Below, in pieces: positions 62,895 through 64,000 of a stretch of 64,000 nt of DNA. This DNA is from Argentina anserina (Eukaryota > Streptophyta > Magnoliopsida > Rosales > Rosaceae): assembly GCF_933775445.1 (NCBI RefSeq), contig NC_065877.1, positions 20,398,001-20,462,000 of the forward strand, in the 5' to 3' direction. Position numbers and translations under genes: made by a program. How positions within the stretch are numbered: the first letter of the stretch is position 1; every line of letters starts with the position of its first letter. A model generated the notes under the pieces. The model made no database searches, was not told the DNA's origin, and saw only the letters and a list, made by a program, of their open reading frames with translations.

Positions 62895-64000
62895 AAACCA
62901 TCCAATTAGTGTGGATGGTCACCAATAATAAAATCGTTTGAGTTATGAAATTACTTGGACAAAACCAGAAACAATAACTGGAAAACCATGTCAAATATGC
63001 TCAAAACCGAATGAAACTTTGGCGGGAAAACACTTCAACAAAAAATGTTGGAAATATGCGGAAAAAAAACAACAAGAAAACGGCAAAGAATTGCCGGAAA
63101 ACTCGATGGAAAACCGGTGGTGCCGGTGACCGGAAAATCAGCCGTCAGCGGCCGGAATCTGGCCGGTTTGGATGTCTGACTTCATATCCGATTGGAAACG
63201 CCGGCCGAAACCGACATGTGTTGCCGGAAACGTCAGAAATGAACCAGAAAGCGGCCAAAACAGCCGGAAACATCAACAAAATGTTCCGGAAACGCCAAAG
63301 ATCATAACGATGTCAAATTTTGACATTCCAAGGTTCATTTTCCAAATGTTAAGTAACAAATTCACAATGTACTACTATTGGGGTCTCATGTAACCCAAAA
63401 GCGGTCAATTTAAGAACCAAAACGAGTTGTAAACGTTGATCATTCATGTTAAGTTTATGGCAAATAAAATTCTCACAAGATCATTTTGTAAATAAGGAAT
63501 ACAAGAAGTTTTATTGAATATGTCAATCTTTAATACAACGTAGATTAGCTTCTAATTCCCATAAACGACTTAAGCTTAAGTCGAGTAAGAAACATGACAA
63601 TGCCAATGTCATACTTGAAAAATAGTAAGCAGAAAACATAGTCGACAAAATAGATTGACTAATCAAATATTCATAGCAAGCAAATCTTCGTATGAGATGG
63701 GGCGGAGCCTTAGCCTGAGCCTCAAAATCTGCTAACTTAAGAATGGAAGATTGTTACGTTTCCATCTGAAATGTTCTCTCAATAGATATAGATACAGGTG
63801 CCAAAAATGGCATGTGTTTGTTGGATGTTGAGCATGCATCAAGGTCAAAAACGTTTATTAAACCACTTGAGATATGTCCCATATAATTCGCTATTGTTGG
63901 GATCTTTTATCAGCAAACAATGTTGTTTCAGAGTAGCAAATTTTAACTCAAATAAATGAGTATGTAGACATTGAGACTATCAGTTATAGATATGATTTTA
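62895..64000. other. Unclassified DNA with a CCGGAA-rich block
   Basis: A short inverted repeat (accatcc...ggatggt, 62897-62922) is followed by 62960-63300, rich in ccggaaa/gccgg motifs. Small open frames there have no recognised domain. 63300-64000 is AT-rich without a gene. Confidence 0.35.

Overview
The window is nuclear DNA from a flowering plant. It has plant-type split genes, large nested LTR retrotransposons with tRNA-iMet and tRNA-Asp primer sites, and AT-rich intergenic DNA. The gene families and element types fit a eudicot. Rosaceae is my guess from general resemblance only. All gene-bearing DNA is on the minus strand, and more than half of the window is transposable-element DNA.

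Host genes. (1) An intact two-exon papain-like cysteine protease of the SAG12/SAG39 type lies at 877-2084. (2) A tandem paralogue at 9562-21274 has a one-base net frameshift in exon 1 and is split in exon 2 by a 10.57-kb retrotransposon. (3) A ten-exon gene at 22136-25424 encodes a HAD phosphatase fused to a flavokinase-like domain. It is a homologue of the bifunctional riboflavin kinase/FMN phosphatase FHY, but its kinase half appears to lack the key motifs.

Transposable elements, left to right. A solo LTR nested in an older related solo LTR (3374-8825). A young, apparently complete Tekay/Del-type chromovirus (9711-20280, target-site duplication ACTGA). A scrambled complex at 28543-41050, which one inversion of about 8.6 kb resolves into a solo LTR with a perfect target-site duplication plus a degraded Tekay-like element of opposite orientation. 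A hAT-like MITE (36047-36484). An Athila-type element (42426-53771, duplication GTGTT) inserted in the LTR of an older relative that has lost gag-pol (about 41483-58105). A degraded Ty1/copia integrase (58840-59910). A solo LTR (60465-62894).

I found no unknown multi-gene system. The most informative signals are the inversion that can be reconstructed to a few bases, the very recent retrotransposon break in a protease tandem array, a splice-donor-like motif conserved in the LTR leaders, and the FHY-like protein with a degenerate kinase domain.
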